Assembly: GCA_963806145.1 (NCBI GenBank)
Contig: CAWDXD010000002.1
Coordinates: 1 to 64,000 of the forward strand
Direction: 5' to 3'
DNA: 64,000 nucleotides
From: DASXKD01 sp963806145
Lineage (GTDB): Bacteria; Actinomycetota; Actinomycetes; Streptosporangiales; Streptosporangiaceae
This document shows positions 40,552 through 49,541 of the stretch, one piece after another (the stretch's first letter is position 1; the number at the start of each line of letters is the position of its first letter). Both the position numbers and the translations under genes were made by a program. The notes under the pieces are model-generated. The model made no database searches. It was not told the DNA's origin and saw only the letters and a program-made list of their open reading frames with translations.

Positions 40552-42456
40552 ATGACTGACATCGAACGGCTCGGCTACGACGTCGTGGTGATCGGCGCCG
40601 GCGGCTCCGGGCTGCGCGCGGCCATCGAGGCCCGGCTGGCGGGCAAGCGGACCGCGGTCATCTCCAAGTCCCTGTTCGGCAAGGCGCACACGGTCATGGC
40701 CGAGGGCGGCTGCGCCGCCGCGATGGGGAACGCCAACCCCAACGACAACTGGCGGGTTCATTTCCGCGACACCATGCGCGGCGGCAAGTTCCTGAACAAC
40801 TGGCGGATGGCCGAACTGCACGCGCAGGAGGCGCCGGACCGGGTCTGGGAACTGGAGGCCTGGGGCGCGCTGTTCGACCGCACCCCGGACGGGAAGATCA
40901 GCCAGCGCAACTTCGGCGGGCACGCCTACCCCCGGCTCGCCCACGTGGGCGACCGCACCGGCCTGGAGATGATCCGCACCCTGCAGCAGAAGGTGGTGGC
41001 GCTGCAGCAGGAGGACGCGCGCCAGCTCGGCGACCCCGAGGCCATGATCAAGATCTTCGCGGAGACCACGATCACCCGGCTGATCACCGAGGGCGGGCGG
41101 ATCGCCGGAGCGTTCGGCTACCTGCGCGACACCGGCGCGTTCGTGCTGTTCGAGGCGCCCGCGGTGATCCTGGCCACCGGGGGCATCGGCAAGACGTTCA
41201 AGTACACCTCCAACTCCTGGGAGTACACCGGCGACGGGCACGCGCTGGCGCTGCTGGCCGGCGCCACGCTGATGAACATGGAGTTCGTCCAGTTCCACCC
41301 GACGCACATGGTCTGGCCGCTGTCGGTGCGCGGGCTGCTGGTCACCGAGTCGGTGCGCGGCGACGGCGGGGTGCTGCGCAACTCCGAGGGCAAGCGGTTC
41401 ATGTTCGGCTACGTGCCCGACGTGTTCCGCGCCCAGTACGCGGAAACCGAGGAAGAGGCCGACCGCTGGTACACCGACCCCGACCACAACCGCCGCCCGC
41501 CCGAGCTGCTGCCCCGTGACGAGGTCGCCCGGGCGAACAACGCCGAGGTCAAGGCGGGGCGCGGCTCACCGCACGGCGGCGTGTTCCTCGACATCGCCTC
41601 GCGGCGGCCCGCCGAGGAGATCCTGCGCCGGCTGCCGTCCATGTACCACCAGTTCAAGGAGCTGGCGGACGTGGACATCACCAAGGAGCCCATGGAGGTC
41701 GGGCCCGCCCAGCACTACGTGATGGGCGGGGTGGAAGTCGAACCAGAAACGGCCGTATCGCACCTTCCCGGTCTTTTCGCCGCGGGAGAGGTCTCCGGCG
41801 GGATGCACGGTTCGAACCGGCTGGGCGGGAACTCCCTGTCGGACCTGCTGGTGTTCGGGCGCCGGGCGGGCATGGGCGCGGCGGAGTATCTCGACTCGCT
41901 CGGCGCCGCCGCGCCGCGCGTGACCGACGCGGAACTCGCCGCCGCGCAGGCGGAGGCGCTCGGGCCGCTGGAGCGGGAGGGTGGCGAGAACCCGTACACG
42001 GTCCACGCCGACCTGCAGCAGACCATGAGCGACCTGGTGGGCATCATCCGGCGCGAGGAAGAGATCTCCAAGGCGCTGACCGAGCTGGAAGGGCTGCGTG
42101 CGCGGGCTGCCCAGGTCAAGGCCGAGGGCGGCCGCGCCTACAACCCCGGCTGGCACCTGGCGCAGGACCTGCGGAACATGGTGCTGATCGCGGAATGCGT
42201 CGCCCAGGCGGCGCTGGAGCGGCAGGAGAGCCGCGGCGGCCACACCCGCGACGACTTCCCGGAGATGTCGGCGGACTGGCGCAAGGTCAACCTGATCTGC
42301 TCGCTGGACGGTGACCGGGTCACCGTGACGCGCCAGCCCATGACGCCGATGCGCGCCGACCTGATGAGCCTGTTCGAGCGCTCGGAACTGGCCAAGTACT
42401 ACACCGACTCCGAACTGCCCCCGGCGGATTCGGCCCCGGCTGAGGAGAAGAACTGA
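40552..42456 (+). CDS. sdhA: Succinate dehydrogenase flavoprotein subunit
   Basis: A 634-residue FAD subunit oxidising succinate to fumarate. FAD-binding GAGGSGLRAAIEARL is at the N terminus. The covalent-flavin His segment is SLFGKAHTVMAEGGCAAAMG, with substrate site HPTHMV and the GMHGSNRLGGNSLSDLLVFG block near the C-terminal third. The stop overlaps the sdhB start by one base (TGATG), so the subunits are coupled. It belongs to the Sdh1 type with a longer flavoprotein. Confidence 0.94.
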   Translation: MTDIERLGYDVVVIGAGGSGLRAAIEARLAGKRTAVISKSLFGKAHTVMAEGGCAAAMGNANPNDNWRVHFRDTMRGGKFLNNWRMAELHAQEAPDRVWELEAWGALFDRTPDGKISQRNFGGHAYPRLAHVGDRTGLEMIRTLQQKVVALQQEDARQLGDPEAMIKIFAETTITRLITEGGRIAGAFGYLRDTGAFVLFEAPAVILATGGIGKTFKYTSNSWEYTGDGHALALLAGATLMNMEFVQFHPTHMVWPLSVRGLLVTESVRGDGGVLRNSEGKRFMFGYVPDVFRAQYAETEEEADRWYTDPDHNRRPPELLPRDEVARANNAEVKAGRGSPHGGVFLDIASRRPAEEILRRLPSMYHQFKELADVDITKEPMEVGPAQHYVMGGVEVEPETAVSHLPGLFAAGEVSGGMHGSNRLGGNSLSDLLVFGRRAGMGAAEYLDSLGAAAPRVTDAELAAAQAEALGPLEREGGENPYTVHADLQQTMSDLVGIIRREEEISKALTELEGLRARAAQVKAEGGRAYNPGWHLAQDLRNMVLIAECVAQAALERQESRGGHTRDDFPEMSADWRKVNLICSLDGDRVTVTRQPMTPMRADLMSLFERSELAKYYTDSELPPADSAPAEEKN

Positions 42457-43244
42457 TGGCGAGCACGACGGTCACGCTGCAGGTCTGGCGGGGCGACGCG
42501 GGGCAGGGGGAGATCACCGGGTACCAGGTCGAGGCCCACGAGGGCGAGGTCATCCTGGACGTCCTGCACCGCCTCCAGGCGACCCAGGCCGGTGACCTGG
42601 CGGTCCGCTGGAACTGCAAGGCGGGCAAGTGCGGGTCCTGCTCCATGGAGATCAACGGGCGGCCCCGGCTGGCGTGCATGACCCGGATGAACCTGTTCGA
42701 GCCCGGGGAGCCGATCACGCTCACCCCGATCCGCACCTTCCCGGTCATCAGGGACCTGGTCACCGACGTGTCGTTCAACTACGCCAAGGCGCGGGAGATC
42801 CCGTCCTTCACCCCCGCCGCGGGGGTGAAGCCGGGCGAGTTCCGGATGCAGCAGACCGATGTGCAGCGGTCCCAGGAGTTCCGCAAGTGCATCGAGTGCT
42901 TCCTGTGCCAGAACGTGTGTCACGTGATCCGGGACCACCCGGAGAACGAGCGGGCGTTCGCCGGGCCGAGGTTCCTGATGCGCATCGCCGAACTGGAGAT
43001 GCACCCGGCCGACACCGCCGACCGGCGGGAAATCGCCCAGGATGACTTCGGCCTCGGCTTCTGCAACATCACCAAGTGCTGCACCGAGGTCTGCCCGGAG
43101 AACATCAAGATCACCGACAACGCGCTGATCCCGATGAAGGAACGGGTGGTCGGCCGCAAGTACGACCCGCTGGTCTGGCTCGGCTCGAAGATCAGCCGCC
43201 GGCCGAGCCACGACACCCCGGCCGTGCCCCGCAAGAAGGGGTAA
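42456..43244 (+). CDS. sdhB: Succinate dehydrogenase iron-sulfur subunit
   Basis: A 262-residue protein carrying three Fe-S clusters. The 2Fe-2S cysteines are in CKAGKCGSCSMEINGRPRLA followed by Cys, and the 4Fe-4S and 3Fe-4S ligands are in CIECFLCQNVCHV and CCTEVCPENI. It passes electrons from FAD to the quinone site. ATG 42456 overlaps the sdhA stop. The longer C-terminal tail (SRRPSHDTPAVPRKKG) is basic. Confidence 0.93.
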   Translation: MASTTVTLQVWRGDAGQGEITGYQVEAHEGEVILDVLHRLQATQAGDLAVRWNCKAGKCGSCSMEINGRPRLACMTRMNLFEPGEPITLTPIRTFPVIRDLVTDVSFNYAKAREIPSFTPAAGVKPGEFRMQQTDVQRSQEFRKCIECFLCQNVCHVIRDHPENERAFAGPRFLMRIAELEMHPADTADRREIAQDDFGLGFCNITKCCTEVCPENIKITDNALIPMKERVVGRKYDPLVWLGSKISRRPSHDTPAVPRKKG

Positions 43245-43332
43245 GCGGCAGCGCCCCAACGCCGAAGGTCTCCGGCAGGAGAATCCACAGCAAAATTCCC
43301 CCCGGCCGGACGCGGCGCGGGCGCGCACTCCG

Positions 43333-43338
43333 TACCAT
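43333..43338 (+). promoter_or_regulatory. -10 element for uppP leader ORF
   Basis: TACCAT is followed by six bases and GTG 43345, the same geometry as the other leaderless starts in this window. Confidence 0.45.
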
Positions 43339-43344
43339 GAGACC

Positions 43345-43416
43345 GTGCAGGCCAGCGCCATTTGGGGGACGGCGTGCCGCACCACAATCTCCCCCCTGGT
43401 GAAAGGGCCGGCATGA
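43345..43416 (+). CDS. Candidate 23-residue leader peptide overlapping uppP
   Basis: GTG 43345 opens a 23-codon frame (VQASAIWGTACRTTISPLVK then GPA) ending at TGA 43416, which overlaps the uppP ATG as ATGA. The TANNNT box six bases before the GTG suggests that the transcript begins at this codon. Ribosomes finishing the leader could re-initiate on uppP, which also has AAAGGG upstream. No similarity is recognised. Coding status is inferred from architecture alone. Confidence 0.35.
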   Translation: MQASAIWGTACRTTISPLVKGPA

Positions 43417-44510
43417 CCGACCTGAGCTTGTTCCACTCCGCGGCCACGCTGGCCTCGGCCAGCAGCCACGGCTGCCCAGCGCACATCACCTACCTCGAGG
43501 CCGGCGTGGTCGGCCTCATCCAGGGCGTCACCGAGCTGTTCCCGGTGTCCAGCCTGGGCCACAACGTGCTGCTCCCGGCGCTGGTCGGCGGCTGCTGGGC
43601 GAAGGACCTGAACGTGGCCGCGCCCGAGTCGCCTTACCTGGCCTTCATCGTCGGCCTGCACGTCGCCACCGCGATCGCCCTGCTCATCTATTTCTGGCAG
43701 GACTGGATCAGGATCATCCGCGGGTTCTTCAGCTCACTCGGGCACATCGCCCGGCCCGAGCCGGGTACCGGCCGGTGGCAGCTCCGCTCGGTGAACGAGA
43801 AGCTGGCCTGGATGATCATCCTGGCCACCATCCCGGTGGGGCTGGTCGGGCTGAAGTTCGAGCACGAGTTCCGGACCTTCTTCGGCAAGCCCATCCGGGC
43901 CGCGATCTTCCTCGCCATCAACGGGCTGATCCTGCTCGCCGGGGAAAAGTTCCGGCGCAAGGCGTCGCTGCGGGCCGACGAAGAGGTCGTGGCCGAACGC
44001 GAGCGGGATCGGGAAATGGTGGCCGTCGGCGGCGAGCGGCGGACGGGCGGCGCGCGGCACGCGGCGGGGCATCAGGCGATCCGGGCCGCGGAACTGGCGG
44101 ACGCGATCGCCGCCGACCGGCGGCTGGCCAAGCGAAGCTTCTGGGACGCTCTGTTCATCGGCGGCTCGCAGGTCCTGGCACTGCTGGCGGGCATCAGCCG
44201 GGACGGCGTGGCCATGGTGGGCGGCATGTTCGCCGGGCTGTCCCGTGCGGACGCGGCCAGGTTTGCCTTCCTGCTGGCCACGCCGGTCATCCTGGCCGCG
44301 GGAGTGCTGAAGATCCCGGACCTGTTCGGGTCGCTCGGGCAGGGCATCCACGGGCAGGTGCTGTTCGGCAGCATCCTGTCCGGCGTCGGCGCCTACCTGT
44401 CGGTGCGGTTCCTGATGAAGTACTTCCAGACCCGCACGCTGACCCCGTTCGCGATCTATTGCCTGGTGGTCGGCCTCGGCAGCATCGTCTACCTCGGCGT
44501 GATCAAGTAG
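43413..44510 (+). CDS. uppP: Undecaprenyl-diphosphatase with internal insertion
   Basis: A 365-residue polytopic BacA/UppP enzyme that recycles undecaprenyl pyrophosphate for cell-wall synthesis. The first catalytic motif is LIQGVTELFPVSSLGHNVLL, and the second is LLAGISRDGVAMVGGMFAGL, where the usual S-R-S-G reads S-R-D-G. It is about 90 residues longer than usual because a charged, disordered segment of about 60 residues (RADEEVVAERERDREMVAVG onward, residues about 185-240) sits between membrane halves, probably a cytoplasmic loop. ATG 43413 has AAAGGG upstream. Convergent with typA. Confidence 0.87.
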   Translation: MTDLSLFHSAATLASASSHGCPAHITYLEAGVVGLIQGVTELFPVSSLGHNVLLPALVGGCWAKDLNVAAPESPYLAFIVGLHVATAIALLIYFWQDWIRIIRGFFSSLGHIARPEPGTGRWQLRSVNEKLAWMIILATIPVGLVGLKFEHEFRTFFGKPIRAAIFLAINGLILLAGEKFRRKASLRADEEVVAERERDREMVAVGGERRTGGARHAAGHQAIRAAELADAIAADRRLAKRSFWDALFIGGSQVLALLAGISRDGVAMVGGMFAGLSRADAARFAFLLATPVILAAGVLKIPDLFGSLGQGIHGQVLFGSILSGVGAYLSVRFLMKYFQTRTLTPFAIYCLVVGLGSIVYLGVIK

Positions 44511-44518
44511 CCGCGGGC

Positions 44519-46390
44519 CTACTCGGTCTCGCCGCGGGAGCGCCGGGCGCGGTGCCTGGCCCGGTCCTTGCCGTCGAGCATCGTCTTGCGCAGCCGGACC
44601 GCTGACGGGGTGACCTCCACGCACTCGTCGGCCGCACAGAACTCCAGCGCCTGCTCCAGGCTGAGCACCCGGGGCGGCACCAGCCGCTCCAGTTCCTCGG
44701 CGGTGGACTGGCGCACGTTGCTGAGCTTGCGCTCCCTGGTGATGTTCACGTCCATGTCGTCGGACCGGGAGTTCTCGCCCACGATCATGCCCTCGTAGAC
44801 CTCGGTCCCCGGGGCGACCATCAGGGACCCGCGCTCCTGCAGCGAGAAGCAGGCGTAGGTGGTGACCGCGCCGGACCGGTCGGCGACCAGCGACCCGGTG
44901 GGGCGCACCCGCATCGGCCCGGACCACGGCTCGAAGCCCTCGAACACGTGGTGCGCGATGGCGGTCCCCCTGGTGTCGGTGAGGAACTGGGTACGGAACC
45001 CGATGAGCCCGCGCGCCGGGACGGTGTAGTCGAGCCGCACCCAGCCGGTGCCGTGGTTGATCATGGTTTCCATCCGGCCCTTGCGGCCGGCGAGCAGCCC
45101 GGTCACCGCGCCAAGGAACTCCTCGGGCACGTCCACGGCCAGCCGCTCGACAGGCTCGTGCAGCACGCCGTCGATGTCCTTGGTGACCACGGTGGGACGG
45201 CCCACGGTCAGCTCGTAGCCCTCCCGGCGCATGGTCTCGACCAGCACCGCCAGGGCCAGTTCGCCGCGGCCCTGCACCTCCCAGGTGTCCGGGCGCTCGG
45301 TCGGCAGCACCCGCAGCGACACGTTGCCGACCAGTTCCCTGTCCAGCCGGTCGCGCACCTGCCGGGCGGTGACCCTGGTACCCTTTTCGCGGCCGACGAG
45401 GGGGCCGCTGTTGACCCCGATCGTCACCGACACGGCGGGCTCATCCACGATGATCAGCGGCAGCGGCCTGGGGTCCTCGGCGTCGGCGAGGGTCTCGCCG
45501 ATCATGATGTCGCTGATGCCCGCGACCGCGATGATGTCCCCCGGGCCGGCGGTCTGCGCGGGCACCCGTTCCAGCGCCTCGGTGAGGTACAGCTCGCTGA
45601 TCTTCACCCGCTCCACCGAGCCGTCCCTGCGGCACCACGCCACCTGCTGCCCGCGGTTGATCGTCCCGTTGTGCACCCGGCACAGGGCGATACGGCCCAG
45701 GTAGGACGACGCGTCCAGGTTCGTGACCTGCGCCTGCAGCGGTGCCTCCGGGTCGTAGGCCGGGGCAGGCACGTTGTCCCGCAGCACGGCGAACAGCGGC
45801 TCCAGGTCGGGCGAATCCGGCAGCGTGCCGTCGGCGGGCCTGGTCAGCGACGCCCGGCCGGCCCGGGCGCAGGCGTACACGATCGGGAACTCGATCTGCT
45901 CCTCGGTCGCGTCGAGGTCGAGGAACAGTTCGTAGCAGGCGTCCACGACCTCCGCGATGCGTGCGTCGGACCGGTCCACCTTGTTGATCACCAGGATGAC
46001 CGGGAGCTTCGCCTCCAGCGTCTTGCGCAGCACGAACCTGGTCTGCGGCAGCGGGCCCTCGCCCGCGTCGACGAGCAACAGCACCCCGTCCACCATGGAC
46101 AGCCCGCGCTCCACCTCACCGCCGAAGTCCGCGTGCCCGGGGGTGTCGATGATGTTGATGGTCAGCCCGCCGTGCCGGACGGCGGTGTTCTTGGCCAGGA
46201 TCGTGATGCCCTTCTCCCGCTCCAGGTCGCCGGAGTCGAGCACGCGCTCGGCCACCCGCTCATTCGCGCGAAATGCCCCCGACTGCCAGAGCATCGCGTC
46301 GACCAGGGTGGTCTTGCCATGGTCGACGTGCGCGACGATGGCGACGTTGCGCAGGTCATCGCGGGACGACAGGGGACGTGCGGGCATCAT
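44519..46390 (-). CDS. typA: Translational GTPase TypA/BipA
   Basis: A 623-residue ribosome-associated GTPase that helps 50S assembly, especially under stress. G1 is AHVDHGKTTLVDAML, the switch region is ERVLDSGDLEREKGITILAK, G3 is DTPGHADFGGEVERGL and G4 is NKVDR. The C-terminal BipA-specific domain contains GTGWVRLDYTVPARGLIGFR and ends in a basic tail. AAGG precedes ATG 46390; ATG 46387 is possible. About 200 bases separate it from the divergent gene at 46593. Confidence 0.94.
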   Translation of the reverse strand: MMPARPLSSRDDLRNVAIVAHVDHGKTTLVDAMLWQSGAFRANERVAERVLDSGDLEREKGITILAKNTAVRHGGLTINIIDTPGHADFGGEVERGLSMVDGVLLLVDAGEGPLPQTRFVLRKTLEAKLPVILVINKVDRSDARIAEVVDACYELFLDLDATEEQIEFPIVYACARAGRASLTRPADGTLPDSPDLEPLFAVLRDNVPAPAYDPEAPLQAQVTNLDASSYLGRIALCRVHNGTINRGQQVAWCRRDGSVERVKISELYLTEALERVPAQTAGPGDIIAVAGISDIMIGETLADAEDPRPLPLIIVDEPAVSVTIGVNSGPLVGREKGTRVTARQVRDRLDRELVGNVSLRVLPTERPDTWEVQGRGELALAVLVETMRREGYELTVGRPTVVTKDIDGVLHEPVERLAVDVPEEFLGAVTGLLAGRKGRMETMINHGTGWVRLDYTVPARGLIGFRTQFLTDTRGTAIAHHVFEGFEPWSGPMRVRPTGSLVADRSGAVTTYACFSLQERGSLMVAPGTEVYEGMIVGENSRSDDMDVNITRERKLSNVRQSTAEELERLVPPRVLSLEQALEFCAADECVEVTPSAVRLRKTMLDGKDRARHRARRSRGETE

Positions 46391-46580
46391 GAAGCCTTAC
46401 CGGTTAATGGTGTGGTTGGCGCGGTCGCAGCCGCCAGGCCATTTTAGCCAGCATCGGCAAACGGCTTCTTGGGCGGCTCTTCACCGCGTTTCAACGTACG
46501 CCGTGCTGTGATCATTCCCCAGGCAGGCCCCTCCGCCCGGCACACTGGAAGATGAGTAGAACAGACATTCGATAATCTGC

Positions 46581-46586
46581 TATCAT
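46581..46586 (+). promoter_or_regulatory. -10 element for leaderless gene at 46593
   Basis: TATCAT ends six bases before ATG 46593 in an AT-rich stretch (GATAATCTGCTATCATTGAG). Confidence 0.5.
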
Positions 46587-46592
46587 TGAGGC

Positions 46593-47234
46593 ATGCCAGC
46601 TTATGTGCCGCCCGGATGGCCCTCCGGGGTGCACCCTCCGGGCACCGAAGACTTCGAGCGAACCGCGCAGGCCTGGCTGCTCGACGTGGTTCCCGCCGAC
46701 TACCGGCTCCACGGGGTACTGCGCCGCTACCCGCTGGCACTAGCCGCGATGGCCATCCATCACACGAAGGCGTGTGTGGCGGGGGCGCGCGAGGGCTACC
46801 GGAGCGCCCGCACCGAACTGGGAAACGCACTCCCCCCGCACGCGCTCGACGCGGTGCTCGCGGCCTACCGTGCGGAGGGGCGCAGGCTCGTGGCCACCGC
46901 ACAGGCGGTGGACCTCGTGGCCAGGGCGCTGCGCGGTGAGGTGTTCACCCCGCAGCTCCAGGATGCTCCCCCACCGGGCGACCGGCGCGGGCCTCCCGGT
47001 CCAGGCACCGGCGACCAGCCCCGAGCCGACGCTACGGTGGCGGGCCCGGGCCCGCAGGACGAGCTCAGTGCCAGGCGCGGGGCATCCGGCGGTGCGGAGA
47101 GCCCTGCCGAGCAGCCGGCTCGCGACGGCACGGCGAAGGCACGCAAGGCACAGGCCGCCCAGCGTCCCGCGCGCACCGGCGGGGCCGCACGCCGCAAGAC
47201 CCGGTCCGGCGACAAGCAGGCGGCAACCAGCTGA
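46593..47234 (+). CDS. Conserved actinobacterial hypothetical protein
   Basis: A 213-residue protein. Residues 1-115 form a conserved, mainly helical region: MPAYVPPGWPSGVHPPGTED, TAQAWLLDVVPADYR, HHTKACVAGAREGYRSART and VATAQAVDLVARALRG. I recognise the pattern from streptomycete genomes but know no function. Residues 120-213 are a low-complexity Pro/Ala/Arg/Lys tail, probably disordered and nucleic-acid compatible. A leaderless -10 box lies six bases upstream of ATG. It converges with the RsbW/GAF gene. Confidence 0.7.
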   Translation: MPAYVPPGWPSGVHPPGTEDFERTAQAWLLDVVPADYRLHGVLRRYPLALAAMAIHHTKACVAGAREGYRSARTELGNALPPHALDAVLAAYRAEGRRLVATAQAVDLVARALRGEVFTPQLQDAPPPGDRRGPPGPGTGDQPRADATVAGPGPQDELSARRGASGGAESPAEQPARDGTAKARKAQAAQRPARTGGAARRKTRSGDKQAATS

Positions 47235-47324
47235 CCACGGCGGCAGGCAGCACGCGCCCCTTGGCATACGCGGCCCTTGGCCGGACGCGGCCGCCGGTGG
47301 GACGCCGCCGTTGGCCATGCGCCT

Positions 47325-48821
47325 TCAGGACTTGTGGCCCGCCAGCCGGGCCGGGTCAAGTTCACCGGTACCGCCCTGGCCAGAGCCACGCTGACCGGCG
47401 TCAGCCCGCCCGCCGTCAGCCGGGCCGACGTCGAGCCTCGCACGGTTCAGTGCGAGCCCGATCCGGCAGGCGAGATCGGCCGCAAGGGCCGCCACCTCGT
47501 GCGGCAGGCGGTCCTGCCCGCCATCCCCGATGACCAGCACGCCTGCCGCGTCGCCAGGCTCACCGAGCGGGAAACACCAGGCGATGCCGGCAGCGAGTTC
47601 CGCCACGCCGGGCGGCGCCCCGCCGGTATCCCCCGCCACCAGCGGCCAGCGGCGGCCCGGGCGCGGGGCGGCACCCAGCCCTGCCGAGAAATCGGGCACC
47701 GTTATCTGGCACACCTGGTCCAGCAGCCACGGCAGGGCGCTGGCCAGCGTGTCAACGGTGTGCCGCGCATAGCGGGTCCGCAGCACGGGCTCCCCGTCCA
47801 GCAACAGCACCGCGCACCAGGGCGCCAGCCCGGGCACCACCGCCCGGCCCGCCAGTTCCAGGATCTCGTCCCGGCCGCGGCCGCCGGACAGCAGGCCGCG
47901 GGCCTGCGTGAGCGCGGTGATCCTGCCTCTTCTGAGCCGTTCCAGCTCGGCCAGCCAGGCACGCTGCAGGCCGGGGCCGGAACGGTCGGCGACTCGCTGG
48001 AGCCGGGCCGACTCCGGGTCGCCGAAACTGTCCCGGGCCGCGGATGCCGCCGCGAGCAGGCCGGTGACCTGGCCATCAACGACAAACGGAACCGTGGTCA
48101 CGGACGGCGCCCCGGTCACGGGCGCCCCGTCGGCCAGCGAGATGTTCCCCGCGACCGCGCACAGGCGAAGGTCCCCGTCCTCGTCCGGCATCATCGCGAA
48201 GGCCGCGTCGGCACCCACGGCGAGGCGGGCCGACTCGACGGTGCCCGCCAGCAGCCGCTGGTAGCCGCTGTCGGCCGGTGCGGCCGGGGCAGGAGGCGGG
48301 ACCGCCAGGGGCTCGGGGATGCGCAGCGCGGCGGCGAGCACGGCGGCCGTGACCCCGATCGCGTCGGCATCGCCTCCGGGACCGGCAGCCAGCCCGCCGC
48401 TCGCCCCGTCGAGCGCCAGCCGGAACCAGACCGCCTTGCTGGCCCGTCCGTAGGCGACCCCCCAGGCGGAGGCCAGCGCGGCGGGCAGCAGCAGGCCCCG
48501 GCCGCCGGTCCGCTCACTGGGCACGGCCTCGCACCCGGGCGCTTCGGGAACAAGCCGCCCCGGATGGCCGTCACTGACCACGACCTCGACCGCGCCGCCG
48601 GAGAGCCTGCAGGTGACCTGGACCGGCGTCCCCGCGTGCACCACGGCGTTCGTCACAAGCTCGCTGGTGAGCAGCACGGCATCGTCCACCAGCCCGTGCG
48701 CGTCGGCGGCGCCGGTCACCACCCAGGCTTGCAGGGTGTCCCGCACGAAACGCCGCGCCGCGGCCGCCGCCTTCGGTTCCGGCTGGTACGCCGCGCTGGC
48801 GACGCGAACTTCAGGTCCCAC
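47325..48821 (-). CDS. RsbW-like ATPase with GAF-type sensor regions
   Basis: A 498-residue cytoplasmic protein. Residues about 15-130 are an anti-sigma-type HATPase domain with SELVTNAVVHAGTPV (N box) and SDGHPGRL and GGRGLLLPAALASAWG (G boxes). A GAF-like region follows (GADAAFAMMPDEDGDLRLCA, VPFVVDGQVTGLLAAASAA), and a second sensor-like segment is around 300-450 (ILELAGRAVVPGLAPWCAVL). In relatives this layout usually ends in a SpoIIE/PP2C phosphatase, but none is present here. It probably senses a signal and controls an anti-sigma antagonist encoded elsewhere. Confidence 0.75.
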   Translation of the reverse strand: MGPEVRVASAAYQPEPKAAAAARRFVRDTLQAWVVTGAADAHGLVDDAVLLTSELVTNAVVHAGTPVQVTCRLSGGAVEVVVSDGHPGRLVPEAPGCEAVPSERTGGRGLLLPAALASAWGVAYGRASKAVWFRLALDGASGGLAAGPGGDADAIGVTAAVLAAALRIPEPLAVPPPAPAAPADSGYQRLLAGTVESARLAVGADAAFAMMPDEDGDLRLCAVAGNISLADGAPVTGAPSVTTVPFVVDGQVTGLLAAASAARDSFGDPESARLQRVADRSGPGLQRAWLAELERLRRGRITALTQARGLLSGGRGRDEILELAGRAVVPGLAPWCAVLLLDGEPVLRTRYARHTVDTLASALPWLLDQVCQITVPDFSAGLGAAPRPGRRWPLVAGDTGGAPPGVAELAAGIAWCFPLGEPGDAAGVLVIGDGGQDRLPHEVAALAADLACRIGLALNRARLDVGPADGGRADAGQRGSGQGGTGELDPARLAGHKS

Positions 48822-48861
48822 GCGCCCATCGTGACAGACTCAGGAATGGTTAACCTGCAGT

Positions 48862-49530
48862 TCAGCCATGATGCTCGGGAGCAGGGGCGCGCCGGGCCCA
48901 GCCATTGCCCATGACGTACTCGCGCACCACTCTGGCGGGAACCCCCGCGATTACACAGCAGTCGGGCACCACGCCGCGCACCACGGAACCGGCCGCAACC
49001 ACCACATTGCGGCCGATCACCGCGCCCGGCAGGACGATCACCCCCGCCCCCAGCCAGCTCCCGGCTCCGATGGAGACGGCCGCGTTGCTGGGCCACTGGC
49101 GGCCGATGGGCATGTCAGGGTCGGCGTAGCCATGGTTCTGGTCGGTGATGTACACATAGGGGCCGGTGTAGACGTCATCACCGATCGTGATCGAGTAGTG
49201 GGCGACGATATGGCTGCCCCTGCCGATGACGCACCGGTCGCCGACCCGCAGCAGCGGCACCTCGCCCAGGTCCTGCCCGGGGACCATGCCCGCGCTCAGG
49301 CTCACCTGGGCCCCGATCATCGTCCCGGATCCGACCTCGATCCAGCGCTCGCCGTACAGCGCGCCGGCGGGAAACCCGATGATCGACCCCGCGCCGAACG
49401 CGGCGAACGCCTGGCCCGCGGGGGTGTCGGCAGTGATCACTCCGGCCCGCTGCGCCGCGCCCCACAGGCCGTGCACGGCACGCCAGGCCACCCGGCGGCG
49501 GTACCGGTGAAGCGCGTTCCTGGGAGACAT
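48862..49530 (-). CDS. Hexapeptide-repeat acyltransferase
   Basis: A 222-residue left-handed beta-helix acyltransferase of the LacA/DapH-like group. Hexapeptide turns occur in IEVGSGTMIGAQVSLSAGMV, CVIGRGSHIVAHYSITIGDD and VSIGAGSWLGAGVIVLPGAV. The catalytic His may be in ITDQNHGYADPDMPIG, a pattern seen in maltose/galactoside and virginiamycin acetyltransferases. The acceptor is unknown, possibly a sugar or cell-wall glycan. TAACCT lies eight bases before ATG 49530. It follows rlmN on the same strand by 11 bases. Confidence 0.82.
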   Translation of the reverse strand: MSPRNALHRYRRRVAWRAVHGLWGAAQRAGVITADTPAGQAFAAFGAGSIIGFPAGALYGERWIEVGSGTMIGAQVSLSAGMVPGQDLGEVPLLRVGDRCVIGRGSHIVAHYSITIGDDVYTGPYVYITDQNHGYADPDMPIGRQWPSNAAVSIGAGSWLGAGVIVLPGAVIGRNVVVAAGSVVRGVVPDCCVIAGVPARVVREYVMGNGWARRAPAPEHHG

Positions 49531-49541
49531 GATCGAGAAGG

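Noticed and set aside
39736..41487. A 583-residue minus-strand frame opposite sdhC/sdhA
   Set aside because: Antisense shadow of two convincing Sdh subunits.
44948..46447. A 499-residue plus-strand frame opposite typA
   Set aside because: Antisense to typA, whose GTPase motifs are all intact.
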